DNA of 42,104 nucleotides from an uncultured Clostridia bacterium (GTDB lineage: Bacteria; Bacillota; Clostridia; Christensenellales; UBA1242), in the NCBI GenBank assembly GCA_944372505.1, contig CALVZK010000009.1, forward strand, positions 1 to 42,104, given 5' to 3'. The position numbers and the translations under genes are program-made. Shown here in pieces: positions 1-8,659 of this stretch (position 1 is the stretch's first letter; every line of letters begins with the position of its first letter). Under the pieces are notes generated by a model that was given only the letters and a program-made list of their open reading frames with translations, was not told the origin of the DNA and did not search any database.

Positions 1-511
1 TTCCCTCACGGTACTATTCGCTATCGGTCACTAGGTCGTATTTAGCCTTACGAGATGGTCCTCGCATCTTCACACAGGATTTCACGTGTCCCGCGCTACT
101 CTGGAATCCGCGTAGTGGTTATTCGATTTCGGTTACGGGACTATTACCCTGTATCGTGTAATTTTCCAAAAATCTTCACCTATCGTCAAACCTACCATAT
201 CGCGGTCCTAAACCCCTAGCAAATTTCTTCGCTAGGTTTGGGCTCTTGCAGTTTCGCTCGCCACTACTCCCACAATCGTTGTTTTACTTTCTTTTCCTCC
301 GCTTACTTAGTTGTTTCAGTTCAGCGGGTTCCCCTCATAACATTATTTATTCATGTTATGATACTACAACATGACTTGTAGTGTGTTTCCACATTCGGAA
401 ATCGACGGATAACAGATTATTTGCATCTCCCCGTCGCTTATCGCAGCTTATCACGTCCTTCATCGGCGCCTAGTGCCAAGGCATCCCCTATATGCTCTTT
501 GTAGCTTAATC
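1..511 (-). rRNA. rrl: 23S ribosomal RNA, 5' part (cut by window edge)
   Basis: Read on the minus strand, the start near 511 (GATTAAGCTACAAAGAGC) and the following GGGGATGCCTTGGCAC and GATGAAGGACGTG segments are the conserved 5' end of bacterial 23S rRNA (domain I). The gene continues past position 1, so only about 0.5 kb is present. The exact 5' end is set by analogy with other 23S genes and may be off by a few bases. No 16S gene, tRNA-Ile or tRNA-Ala lies upstream; the next gene is a protein gene at 1072. Confidence 0.97.
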
Positions 512-745
512 ATTTAAAAAAATGAATTGGATAATCTTAGCATTTTCGCAAAATCTTAAATAAGATTTGTCTTGTTATTCATTTACTCGACGTAAATTGA
601 ATTTTGCAAAAGATATTCGTATTACATTAAAATTAACATAATTTGAATATTTGATTTGCTCGTTTTACATCACTGTAAAACATATCTATTATGTAGTTGT
701 CAAGGTTCTAAACTAACCAAAGGCAACAGCCCTTTTTAGGTTAGC
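512..745 (-). other. 23S rRNA leader region
   Basis: This untranslated stretch lies between the promoter at 752-781 and the 23S 5' end. It holds two clear inverted repeats: 662-681 (GTTTTACA, 4-base loop, TGTAAAAC) and 713-744 (CTAACC/GGTTAG with an inner AAGGGC/GCCTTT stem). A boxA-like stretch (GAACCTTGACAACTAC on the minus strand) resembles the motif common in Bacillota 16S-23S spacers. The region therefore looks like an rRNA spacer used as a leader. No tRNA is present. Confidence 0.6.
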
Positions 746-751
746 ATGAGT

Positions 752-781
752 ATAATATCACAATGCAAAACATATTGTCAA
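752..781 (-). promoter_or_regulatory. rRNA promoter upstream of 23S
   Basis: On the minus strand a consensus -35 TTGACA (776-781) and a -10 TATTAT (752-757) are separated by 18 bases. Upstream of the -35, about 783-835, runs of A on the minus strand resemble an UP element. This would start transcription about 235 bases before the 23S 5' end. Confidence 0.65.
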
Positions 782-885
782 CAATTTTTTCAAAAAAAAA
801 TAAAAATTTTTAAACTTTTTTTACTTTTTTTTCAAGAGAAAGCGACACATCACCGTGTGTTTGCATTTTAAATAAAAATTAAACA

Positions 886-922
886 AAAAAGGGATTATTT
901 TTCTTAAGTTTATAATCCCTTT
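886..922 (-). terminator. Intrinsic terminator of the 1072-1797 gene
   Basis: A perfect 11-bp stem (AAAGGGATTAT / ATAATCCCTTT, arms 888-898 and 912-922) is followed on the minus strand by a T-rich run. It lies about 150 bases past the stop of the gene that starts at 1797 and just before the rRNA promoter, so it insulates the rRNA unit. Confidence 0.75.
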
Positions 923-1071
923 CAATCTCATTTAATCTTTTAAATAGATAAAAATGTTATAATTTCCCATCATATTCTTTTCCAAAACTTAGTCTTTTTA
1001 TAAAATTCATTTTATCATAAAGAAATTTTAAATTAACATTTTATAATTTTGGAAAAATTTAAATATAAAAT

Positions 1072-1797
1072 TTATTCATTTTCGGAATTTCTGTATTTTG
1101 CATCTAATATTTTATTTATTCTATCTTCAAAAATTCTAAATGTATTATTTTTATCTATATTATTGTCTGCAATTGTAACCATTTGTCCATTTTTATCTAA
1201 AGTAGCTAAACATGAATCATAATTAACATGTAACCCACCAACTAAAGTTGCAACTCTTACATCAATGCAAGCTGAACCATTGTTTGCACTTCCTTTAATA
1301 TTAACTAGAACACCGGCATTGTAATCTTCGTTGTCGTAAATAATAATAGGTTTGCCAATCATATTTCTTAAAGATTTTAAAACATTATCATCTTCTTCAA
1401 TAAGGCGTCCTTCAGCCATTAAGCTATTTTCTGTTGCCTTACGGCTATTTTCAGAAATCATTTTTAACTCTTCAAAGTTTGGATTATCAAATAAAACATT
1501 TCCATCTTTATCTTTTACTTCTTTAATAAAAAAATTTACATTCCAAAAACATTTGTCTTCACATGAACTAAGAAATGGGGCTATAAATTTTTCATTGTTT
1601 AACCGCCCGAAATAGAGAAAAATTGCTTCATCGTAAACCCCAATGTTATTTTTGTCATCAGTTGCTATTTGACCAGAAGTTTCAAAAGGCTCTCCAACTC
1701 CATTAATACCAACTATTGTAATTGCTTCTTTATTTTCCCATAAATTTTTAATTTTATTAAAAAATATTGGATTTTGATCTAAATTATTCTTTTCCAT
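1072..1797 (-). CDS. Hypothetical protein, 241 aa
   Basis: I do not recognise this family. The protein is soluble, acidic and without signal peptide or membrane segment. It starts at an ATG preceded by a good ribosome site (AAGGGGAG, 6 bases before the ATG). The first half has a GxNGxGEPFETSG stretch; the middle (about 105-140) is rich in Glu, Asp and Asn and probably helical; the C-terminal half has alternating beta-like segments (PIIIYDNEDYNAGVLVNI). It stands alone, with its own terminator, as the last gene before the rRNA promoter. The neighbouring upstream genes on the same strand are also unknown. Confidence 0.7.
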   Translation of the reverse strand: MEKNNLDQNPIFFNKIKNLWENKEAITIVGINGVGEPFETSGQIATDDKNNIGVYDEAIFLYFGRLNNEKFIAPFLSSCEDKCFWNVNFFIKEVKDKDGNVLFDNPNFEELKMISENSRKATENSLMAEGRLIEEDDNVLKSLRNMIGKPIIIYDNEDYNAGVLVNIKGSANNGSACIDVRVATLVGGLHVNYDSCLATLDKNGQMVTIADNNIDKNNTFRIFEDRINKILDAKYRNSENE

Positions 1798-1881
1798 ATT
1801 GTTCTCCCCTTATTATTAGTATAATTAATATTTTACTAATGTCAATACTCTACTAAACAAATTTAAATTTATTTTAAAATA

Positions 1882-2415
1882 TTAAATATTTATAAATTTA
1901 ACTTTTAAATTTAATTTGGATAATAAATCAATTAAATCGTCAGCCGTTCCCTTTGTCATTCCCCTTTTATCTAGTATTAAACTTTCACTTAGTGAAATAA
2001 AAATATTAATATATAAATTAGATATTATTATTTTATATATATCATTATAATAAACGTCTATTTTTTTATCATTGGAATTTTTACTATTTAGAGTACTAGA
2101 CTTAATAGAAAACTTATCTCGAAAAAACTCAAACGAATTAATGTATTTTTCTCCTTCGTTTAAAAACTGTTGCTTTTTTATTATATTTTTAATAAAGTAT
2201 GGTAAAAATACAATTCCCCCTAAAAATCCAATAATAATTAATGCGCCACCAACAAATTCATTAACAAATAAAATTAATGGTACTCCCACTGCCAAACTAA
2301 TTAAAATTATTATACTGGCGCCTAAAATTATCCATTTAAGCATAACTTTGTTTTGTAACTTTAATAAACTTTCTTTGTCATATTTCGTAGTATTTTTAAA
2401 TAAAGTATCGTTCAT
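1882..2415 (-). CDS. Small membrane protein of unknown function
   Basis: A 177-residue protein with two hydrophobic segments at about residues 27-50 and 55-78 separated by a short turn, so a hairpin membrane anchor. A soluble C-terminal part of about 95 residues follows, predicted to lie on the cytoplasmic side because of the positive residues around KNIIKKQ after the second segment. This size and plan (two helices, then a YcxB/PH-like soluble domain) occur in many Bacillota hypothetical proteins, but I see no diagnostic motif. The ribosome site is weak (AAAGGAA well upstream of the ATG). Confidence 0.6.
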   Translation of the reverse strand: MNDTLFKNTTKYDKESLLKLQNKVMLKWIILGASIIILISLAVGVPLILFVNEFVGGALIIIGFLGGIVFLPYFIKNIIKKQQFLNEGEKYINSFEFFRDKFSIKSSTLNSKNSNDKKIDVYYNDIYKIIISNLYINIFISLSESLILDKRGMTKGTADDLIDLLSKLNLKVKFINI

Positions 2416-2459
2416 TTGCCAATATTATTCCTTTTAAAAAAATCTTAAATTACGAAAAA

Positions 2460-2489
2460 TTCAAACATCTATATATTGTGATGTTTGAA
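2460..2489 (-). terminator. Intrinsic terminator after the 2506-3042 gene
   Basis: A 10-bp perfect stem (TTCAAACATC / GATGTTTGAA) starts 16 bases past the stop codon of the minus-strand gene and is followed by TTTTT on that strand. Confidence 0.7.
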
Positions 2490-2505
2490 CTTATTTACAA
2501 TAAAA

Positions 2506-3042
2506 CTATTCTCTCTCATCTATTTCCTTTAATTTTTGATCTTTGACATCTTGTATATACTCTAAAGCTTCAGTAAGTTTTTTCTTGTATAATCCTGATC
2601 TAATTTTCTTAAAATTGTCTTTTTTATTATATTTTTGATATAATGCTTCTGAAACCATTTGTTCAACGAAATTAATAAATCTGTCATCTAAAAACATTTT
2701 GGAGTCAATTTGATCCAAAGTTGCTCTCCCTTTATAAAAGTCAACAAATGTAGTATAAGCATAATCAATTTTTTCTTCTGATGATGGTAATTCTTCTATT
2801 GATGGAGTTTCATTTAATAAAGTAATATATCTTTCTTCATATTTATCACTATTTTTATAAAAAATATCGATTGGATAATAGCCTTCTTCATTTAACAAAT
2901 CCCTAAAATTATCACATGTGATAATTTTTTTGTCTTTGTCTTGATAAAGCAAAGTTTTAAATAAACTTGAATCAGATTTTTCAACATTTTTTACAGTTTG
3001 AGAATCTAGAGCACTATAATCAAATTTTTTTAATTCTTTCAT
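2506..3042 (-). CDS. Hypothetical protein, 178 aa
   Basis: A soluble, highly charged protein with no recognised domain. It begins at an ATG behind a strong ribosome site (TTAAGGAG, about 5 bases spacing). The N-terminal half is acidic (PSIEELPSSEEK around residue 85); the last 45 residues are Lys-rich and helical. It lies 70 bases downstream of the AAA+ ATPase gene on the same strand with no clear terminator between them. The two may be co-transcribed and this protein could be a partner of the ATPase, but that is inference from position only. Confidence 0.65.
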   Translation of the reverse strand: MKELKKFDYSALDSQTVKNVEKSDSSLFKTLLYQDKDKKIITCDNFRDLLNEEGYYPIDIFYKNSDKYEERYITLLNETPSIEELPSSEEKIDYAYTTFVDFYKGRATLDQIDSKMFLDDRFINFVEQMVSEALYQKYNKKDNFKKIRSGLYKKKLTEALEYIQDVKDQKLKEIDERE

Positions 3043-3111
3043 ATTTTTCTCCTTAATTATATTTTATAATGAAATTCAAATTTGTCAATAGAAATTATAA
3101 TATTCCCATAA

Positions 3112-4761
3112 TTAATGAAATCCTAAAGGAATTTTTTCTACAACATCTTCATTTAAATTTTTTTCAGCATCAATTACATCTTCAGCCTTAATAACGAAAT
3201 CTTTTTCATCTGCTCTTACAGCCTGACTTTCTTCAACTGCTTGGACTAAATTACGCACATATCCAGCATTCGAAAAATTCTTTTTCTTTCTTTCTTTATC
3301 CAAAACATCATCAATTTTTTTATCAGCATCTTCTGTTGTAGTAAACCCATCTTTTTCAACATACATTTTAAAAATTTCATGTAATTCTTCTATAGAATAA
3401 TCTTTGATATCTATTACATTAGGGAATCTTCGTTTAAACCCAACATTTTTATCAAGTAAATCATTGACTTTATCTTTATAACCAGCAAGAATAATTAATG
3501 TTTTAGCATCAGGATTAGCTTTCTGTTCATTATAAAGCTTCTCAACTTGAATCATTAATTCAGTAATTGCTTCCTGAGCAAAAGTATCTCCATCGGCATC
3601 TTCAGAAGTAACAAGACTATATACTTCATCTAAAAATAAAGTCCCACCTTTTGCCTTTTCAAATATTTCTTGTACTTTTGGTACTGTATGTCCCACATAT
3701 TTTCCTTTTAATCCTGCACCATTTAACTGCACAAAATTATTACTTTTAATAATGCCTGCATCATAAAAAGCTTTACTCATTGCTTCAGCCACAGTTGTTT
3801 TACCAACACCAGGATTCCCTGTGAGCCTAAAATTGCAATCTACCAATTTATTCGGTATTTTTTTTATTAACTTTGTTTTTCGAAGAATTGCACTTTTGAC
3901 GTCTTTTAATCCAACAAGCTCGGCAAAATTCTTATTTATTGCTTCTTCAATAGATATAATAACTCTATTTGATTTGGTATCTTTTTTAGATTTTGGTTTT
4001 AAAGATTTTATCTTTTGAATTTGTTCATCACTTAATTTAGAATTGTTTACAGTATTCTCATCTTCATCAATGATTTCTTTTATATCAACAGATTCGTTGC
4101 CTTTTGTATCCATTTGTTTATAAATATCAACATAAAAAGGTAATATCCATTCATCTACTTTATCATAATTAAATCCTTCAACCTTAAAGAAATCCATACC
4201 ATTAATTTCTTTTAAAGACTGTTGAATATTTTCAACTGCTTCTAAATAGAAATCCCTTATATTATTTAATTCTTCAATTCCTTTTTTATTTAAATTACAA
4301 GTTCCTATTAAAAATGAAACATGATCAATAGGATGTTCAGGATAAGATATTAATCCTTCTAATTCATCCATATAATTTTCATTACAAAAATAATCATATA
4401 ATTGTCCATTTAAATCAGGCGCTTTTTCATGTTGGCAAATGTAATCAACTCCATGAATTATTTTGGCAATAATAGCAAGACCTATTGCATTAAGCAATTC
4501 AACATATGCTTTTGTATAATCCTGTTTTAATTGTGCTATTTCTTCGCTATCATTTTTATTATATTTTAAAGTTTTATATACTTGAGTATTTTTAAATTGC
4601 AACTGCGCTTCTTTAAGATCTGGGAAAGGAAAATAATAGTCTTCTTCATCATAATCTTCATCAGCATTTTCTCTAAAATATAAAAGATTAATTAAATCAT
4701 TTGGCTTTTTAACAAAAGCATATTGTATTGATACGTCATCTAAAATTTGTCCGAAGTACAT
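3112..4761 (-). CDS. CbxX/CfqX-type AAA+ ATPase with long N-terminal region
   Basis: The C-terminal half is a AAA+ module of the CbxX/SpoVK class: Walker A GNPGVGKT at about 315-322, the pore-loop-like GLKGKYVGHT at 350-359, Walker B TLFLDEVYSL at 374-383, sensor 1 IILAGY near 424 and an arginine finger in FKRRFPN near 442-448. Residues 1-290 are a helical region I cannot assign. I chose the ATG at 4761 because GGAGGG sits 3-8 bases upstream; an in-frame TTG at 4776 overlaps that site and is unlikely. Members of this class are hexameric remodelling ATPases (Rubisco activase CbbX, sporulation SpoVK, ESX EccA). The partner here is unknown; the downstream gene at 2506-3042 is a candidate. Confidence 0.85.
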   Translation of the reverse strand: MYFGQILDDVSIQYAFVKKPNDLINLLYFRENADEDYDEEDYYFPFPDLKEAQLQFKNTQVYKTLKYNKNDSEEIAQLKQDYTKAYVELLNAIGLAIIAKIIHGVDYICQHEKAPDLNGQLYDYFCNENYMDELEGLISYPEHPIDHVSFLIGTCNLNKKGIEELNNIRDFYLEAVENIQQSLKEINGMDFFKVEGFNYDKVDEWILPFYVDIYKQMDTKGNESVDIKEIIDEDENTVNNSKLSDEQIQKIKSLKPKSKKDTKSNRVIISIEEAINKNFAELVGLKDVKSAILRKTKLIKKIPNKLVDCNFRLTGNPGVGKTTVAEAMSKAFYDAGIIKSNNFVQLNGAGLKGKYVGHTVPKVQEIFEKAKGGTLFLDEVYSLVTSEDADGDTFAQEAITELMIQVEKLYNEQKANPDAKTLIILAGYKDKVNDLLDKNVGFKRRFPNVIDIKDYSIEELHEIFKMYVEKDGFTTTEDADKKIDDVLDKERKKKNFSNAGYVRNLVQAVEESQAVRADEKDFVIKAEDVIDAEKNLNEDVVEKIPLGFH

Positions 4762-4961
4762 AGCTCCCTCCTGCAAGATATTGTTTTAATGCATTATAAA
4801 ACATAATTCCTATTATGTCAATATTGAATTTTTAATTATTTAAGGTGTAAATAGAATATTTTATCAAATTCTTGTACCCTACACATTATTTATTGTATTT
4901 TGATTTAACATTTTTTAATATTGATTTTAAAAATTATATTTTGTTATTTATTATTAAGTAA

Positions 4962-4992
4962 AAAAAGATGCTTTAGTTAAGCATCTTTTTAT
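4962..4992 (-). terminator. Intrinsic terminator of the VirB6-like gene
   Basis: A 12-bp stem (AAAAAGATGCTT / AAGCATCTTTTT) with a 5-base loop directly abuts the stop codon at 4994 and gives a long T run on the minus strand. The stretch 4762-4961 beyond it holds no gene I can see. Confidence 0.85.
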
Positions 4993-4993
4993 T

Positions 4994-7417
4994 TTATGGT
5001 TTTGACGCAGGAGGAGTACCACCTGAATTGCCAGACGAATTATTTTGTTTATCGAGTTTTTTCGATATTTCTTTAAGTAATTCTGTTTGCTTATCAGCCT
5101 GTTTCTTTTGTTCCCCAGCAATTTGTCTTTGAAGAGCATCCCCTTCTTTCTTAGGTTTAAATGGCCCACCTTTAAAAGATAAGGCTTCACCAAACTGCGT
5201 TTTAATGGTATTAATAGTTTTGTCTAAACCAAATCCTTCTGCTCCAGAAGATATTGTTTTTAAAATACTATCCCCTATTGTTTTGCCCAAAGTAATGCCG
5301 TCAATGCCTTTATTGATTTGACTTGCCAATCCTCTTAATCCATCTGCTATATTTCTACCTGCTTTTTGTGAGGATGTCTCCCAAACTTCTTCAGTTACTT
5401 CATTTCCTTCTGCATCTTTCTTTTTAACTGTACGTTTAATAAATCCTTTTTCTGAAGCTTTTTCTCCAGCCTCTTTAGCTCTATCTTCAGCTTCTTTTAT
5501 TGCGGCTTCAGAATTAGATTTCCCGCGTTTAAGATTTTCTATATCTCCTGTGTTTTGTTTATATCTTCCGTCTTTAGCAAGCCAATCTTGTGCAAATTTT
5601 TCCTTTGCTTCTTCAAAAGCCTTATTACCTGCTTCAGTTACTGCATCACCTCTTAATCCTTGAGCAAAAGCTTCGTCCCTTGCATTCTGAGCTATGTCTG
5701 CAAAAGCTCCACTCTTTGCCTGACGTTCAGCCATGTTTTTTGCAAGCGTTTGTAATCTAGCATTTTCAGTTTCTTTTGATGAAATTTGTTCATCATATCC
5801 GCTTATCTCTGTTTCTTTAGATCGTTTAACTCTTCTCAAATTTTCATCTTCTCTTTGTGCAGTGTTTCTCAAATTTCTAGCCTTTCGCCAGTTATTAATT
5901 TTTTTACCAGCCCTTATAGGTGCTGTTACCGCTGATGAAGTAATTCTAGCGGCGCCGCCAACGATTCTTGCGGGAGCAGCAACACCTGATTTAATAGCAC
6001 CTGCAACTTGCCCTTTCATTTCGCCACCTGAAGCATTTGCATCTGCTCCACCAACAAAGCCGCTTACTATTGAAATGAAGTCTTTTGCCATAATTAAGCC
6101 TGTAATCATCATGACAACATTTACTATGTAATTTATAATTGCTACTTCAAAAAATTCAATCTGTTGTACATAAGGAAGAATCAAAAGCAATAAATTCATT
6201 CCTACTATCGAACCAAATGCCATCATTATTTGTTGCATAAACATTTGACCCCAACTTTTAAAAGCTTTGAAATCATCTAATGGTGCTATACCTAAAATAG
6301 AAGGATAAACCAAGAATAATGCAGCACCCTTTATTAGCCTACTCATTAAGCCAATTACAATAGATATCATTATAGCAAATGTAACAAATACTCCAGCAAA
6401 TCCTACAATCATATTGAATTGCCATAAATCATAAAAAACCCAAACAGTGGCTACATCATATTTACTAAAACCATCTACCGTGCTTTTACTTGCACCGTAC
6501 CAATCTGTAACACTCCAAACACGTGCTACCCCATCACATTCACTCGTTAATGAAGAGTAAGAATATCCAGAATTTAATTGTAGGCAATTGGCAAAAGCAT
6601 AATCAACTTGTCCTGCTGCATATTCTAGTTTAGCATCACTGCCACTTATTGCCTCAATTTCGGATCCTTTTCCAAAAAAACCTCCTAAAATAGTTTGCAT
6701 TTTTGAAAGATCATATCCCCCACTTTGTCTAGCTCTATTTGCGTTATACATGCAAGCATTAAACATCATCCCACTAAAAGTGCTATTACTACTAGGATTT
6801 GTTGCACCAAAAAAATCATAATATGTATATGTTTTTTTACCATCTGCTGTTTCTGCAGATCTTAACCTCGCAACAGTTGAATCTCCATACATACTAGTTA
6901 TTTCTTCTTCACTTCCTACTCCCGCAGTAATGTTATCTAAAGTTTTTAATACAAAACTTGTAAGTTGAAGACCTACTATTACTATTATTGGCATAATTAC
7001 AAATGTTAATAAAGCTTTTATAGCAGTATAAATATATTTCCAAGGATTTGTTTGTGCAGTATCTTCATTGTAATGAGATTTTATAATAGCAACCATTGTA
7101 GTAACAACTAAAACTATAAGACCAAAAATTGCTAAAGACCAAAAGACAGTGTTTAAAGCACTATAAATTGAACTATTTTCACCAAATCCTAAAATTCCAT
7201 ACACAAATTCAGTTAAAGGATCAGTCTTTGTTACCGCAGCACCCGTGTCTGCTCTAAAATATGTATCAAGTCCTGCCAGTTTTCTTATTAAAGATTGCAT
7301 TGCGTCTACCGCACTTGCAAGACAAGCATATAAAAAATATATTGTTTTCGGCAATATGTCAAAAATACTTACAACTTTTTCCCAAAAAGACAAATTAAGT
7401 AAAGATGTAGAATTCAA
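4994..7417 (-). CDS. Polytopic membrane protein, VirB6/TrbL-like, with long charged tail
   Basis: An 807-residue protein with about six or seven membrane segments in the first 455 residues (clear ones near 88-112, 130-155, 335-375, 390-413 and 422-445). A soluble tail of about 350 residues follows, rich in Ala, Lys, Glu and Arg with coiled-coil character and ending in SGGTPPASKP. This plan resembles VirB6/TrbL-type channel proteins of type IV secretion and the 'Mbov_0396' family named from mycoplasma integrative elements. The latter match is from memory of the family's look, not a search. The only plausible start is TTG at 7417: GGAGG lies 6 bases upstream and no early ATG exists. No other conjugation gene is nearby, so a secretion role is inference. 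A promoter is visible at 7544-7572. Confidence 0.7.
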   Translation of the reverse strand: MNSTSLLNLSFWEKVVSIFDILPKTIYFLYACLASAVDAMQSLIRKLAGLDTYFRADTGAAVTKTDPLTEFVYGILGFGENSSIYSALNTVFWSLAIFGLIVLVVTTMVAIIKSHYNEDTAQTNPWKYIYTAIKALLTFVIMPIIVIVGLQLTSFVLKTLDNITAGVGSEEEITSMYGDSTVARLRSAETADGKKTYTYYDFFGATNPSSNSTFSGMMFNACMYNANRARQSGGYDLSKMQTILGGFFGKGSEIEAISGSDAKLEYAAGQVDYAFANCLQLNSGYSYSSLTSECDGVARVWSVTDWYGASKSTVDGFSKYDVATVWVFYDLWQFNMIVGFAGVFVTFAIMISIVIGLMSRLIKGAALFLVYPSILGIAPLDDFKAFKSWGQMFMQQIMMAFGSIVGMNLLLLILPYVQQIEFFEVAIINYIVNVVMMITGLIMAKDFISIVSGFVGGADANASGGEMKGQVAGAIKSGVAAPARIVGGAARITSSAVTAPIRAGKKINNWRKARNLRNTAQREDENLRRVKRSKETEISGYDEQISSKETENARLQTLAKNMAERQAKSGAFADIAQNARDEAFAQGLRGDAVTEAGNKAFEEAKEKFAQDWLAKDGRYKQNTGDIENLKRGKSNSEAAIKEAEDRAKEAGEKASEKGFIKRTVKKKDAEGNEVTEEVWETSSQKAGRNIADGLRGLASQINKGIDGITLGKTIGDSILKTISSGAEGFGLDKTINTIKTQFGEALSFKGGPFKPKKEGDALQRQIAGEQKKQADKQTELLKEISKKLDKQNNSSGNSGGTPPASKP

Positions 7418-7543
7418 AGTTTTCCTCCAAAAATTTTGTTATTCTTTTAAGTGCTCTTTAAGTGTAATCAATTAGTAATGTTTTTTGTAGTTGCAGGTCA
7501 TTAAAAATAAACTTAAATAATTTTAGTTTATATTATCATTTAC

Positions 7544-7572
7544 ATTATAACAAATAAAAATACAAATTACAA
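7544..7572 (-). promoter_or_regulatory. Sigma-A type promoter for the VirB6-like gene
   Basis: On the minus strand: TTGTAA (7567-7572), 17 bases, TATAAT (7544-7549). It lies about 130 bases upstream of the TTG start at 7417, leaving a long leader. Confidence 0.55.
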
Positions 7573-7632
7573 CAATTGTTTCAAAAAAAATAATATTATT
7601 TTTAAAATAATCAAAAAAATAACTGACAAATA

Positions 7633-8553
7633 TTAATTTTTAACATTTTTTCTTAATTTGTTTAAATTAGGAACAATAATACCAATTCCCTCTTTAATGA
7701 CCTCAAAGTCAAAACTTCCTTGACCAATTTTTTCTCCATCTAAATTAATTACTGTCTCGGTTGTCGTTAAAACAGAAAATTTTTTTAGCCTTAAATTTAT
7801 AATCCCTTTATATTTTTTATTTGTAATTCCTCTTAAAAATACGAAAGCAACCCTGCTTACAGCTCCCATATTAACTACATCGTTTTTGCTTTTAACTAAT
7901 ACAACATCGATATATCCGTCGTTTAACATTGCTTTTTTATTTATTCTCATTCCAGCAACACTTCTAGAATTTAGAAAAAGCATGAAAGCAAATTTTCCTT
8001 CAATCTCACCGCCTTCGTATGAAAGTTTTAAATTGACAGAAGGAGTAGAAAAAACTTTTTTAATTCCATGTAAAGCATATGCAAGTTTTCCCATTTTTTT
8101 CTTGGCATTTTGATTTGTAGCATAACTCGTTTCGGTAAAAAGTCCCGCACAACAAACATAAATACCATACCTATCATTCATTCTAAATATGTCGTGTTTA
8201 AAAATTTCTCCATTTAAAATATTTTCTACAGCTTTATTAATATTTCTAGGAATATATAATGAATGAGCAACGTCATTAACGGTACCTGTAGGGATATATC
8301 CAATAACAGGTTTTTTCTCTAATCTCGCAATGCTATTAACAACTTCATTTAAAGTTCCATCTCCTCCCGAAACTACCACTATATCGACATCATTACCTTT
8401 TTCATAAACTATATTCCCAATATGACCGCAATACAATGATTCGACAACTTCAACCTCATATTTTGTTTTAAGCAAAGAAATAATTTTATCTTTCTTCTTT
8501 GCAATTTTCCCTTTACCGCTAATAGGATTGTAAACAAATAAACATTTTTTCAT
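7633..8553 (-). CDS. Diacylglycerol kinase / lipid kinase family protein (YegS/DgkB-like)
   Basis: The 306-residue protein has the family's N-terminal nucleotide-binding half: FVYNPISGKGK at about 6-16, VVVSGGDGTLNEVVNSI near 59-75 and GYIPTGTVNDVA near 85-96. The beta-sandwich C-terminal half ends with the conserved NLDGEK motif near 272. In Bacillota these enzymes phosphorylate diacylglycerol or undecaprenol at the membrane inner face and recycle lipid-anchored intermediates. The length is typical. The start ATG has no obvious Shine-Dalgarno sequence. It is divergent from yitT, with 106 bases between the two. A lipid role fits the UgtP-like gene at 10565, which uses diacylglycerol. Substrate is not fixed by sequence. 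Confidence 0.9.
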   Translation of the reverse strand: MKKCLFVYNPISGKGKIAKKKDKIISLLKTKYEVEVVESLYCGHIGNIVYEKGNDVDIVVVSGGDGTLNEVVNSIARLEKKPVIGYIPTGTVNDVAHSLYIPRNINKAVENILNGEIFKHDIFRMNDRYGIYVCCAGLFTETSYATNQNAKKKMGKLAYALHGIKKVFSTPSVNLKLSYEGGEIEGKFAFMLFLNSRSVAGMRINKKAMLNDGYIDVVLVKSKNDVVNMGAVSRVAFVFLRGITNKKYKGIINLRLKKFSVLTTTETVINLDGEKIGQGSFDFEVIKEGIGIIVPNLNKLRKNVKN

Positions 8554-8647
8554 ATAATTATCTTATACATATTTTAAAAATTAAGTCAAATAAAATCAAA
8601 AAAATAAAAATCAAAATAAATTACTTTTAAAAAAAAATAAATTGTGT

Positions 8648-8659
8648 TATATTTAATTT
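8648..8659 (+). promoter_or_regulatory. Extended -10 abutting the yitT start (leaderless candidate)
   Basis: TGT-TATATT ends 6 bases before the ATG at 8660, and there is no ribosome site. Transcription from this -10 would begin at or next to the start codon. Confidence 0.35.
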
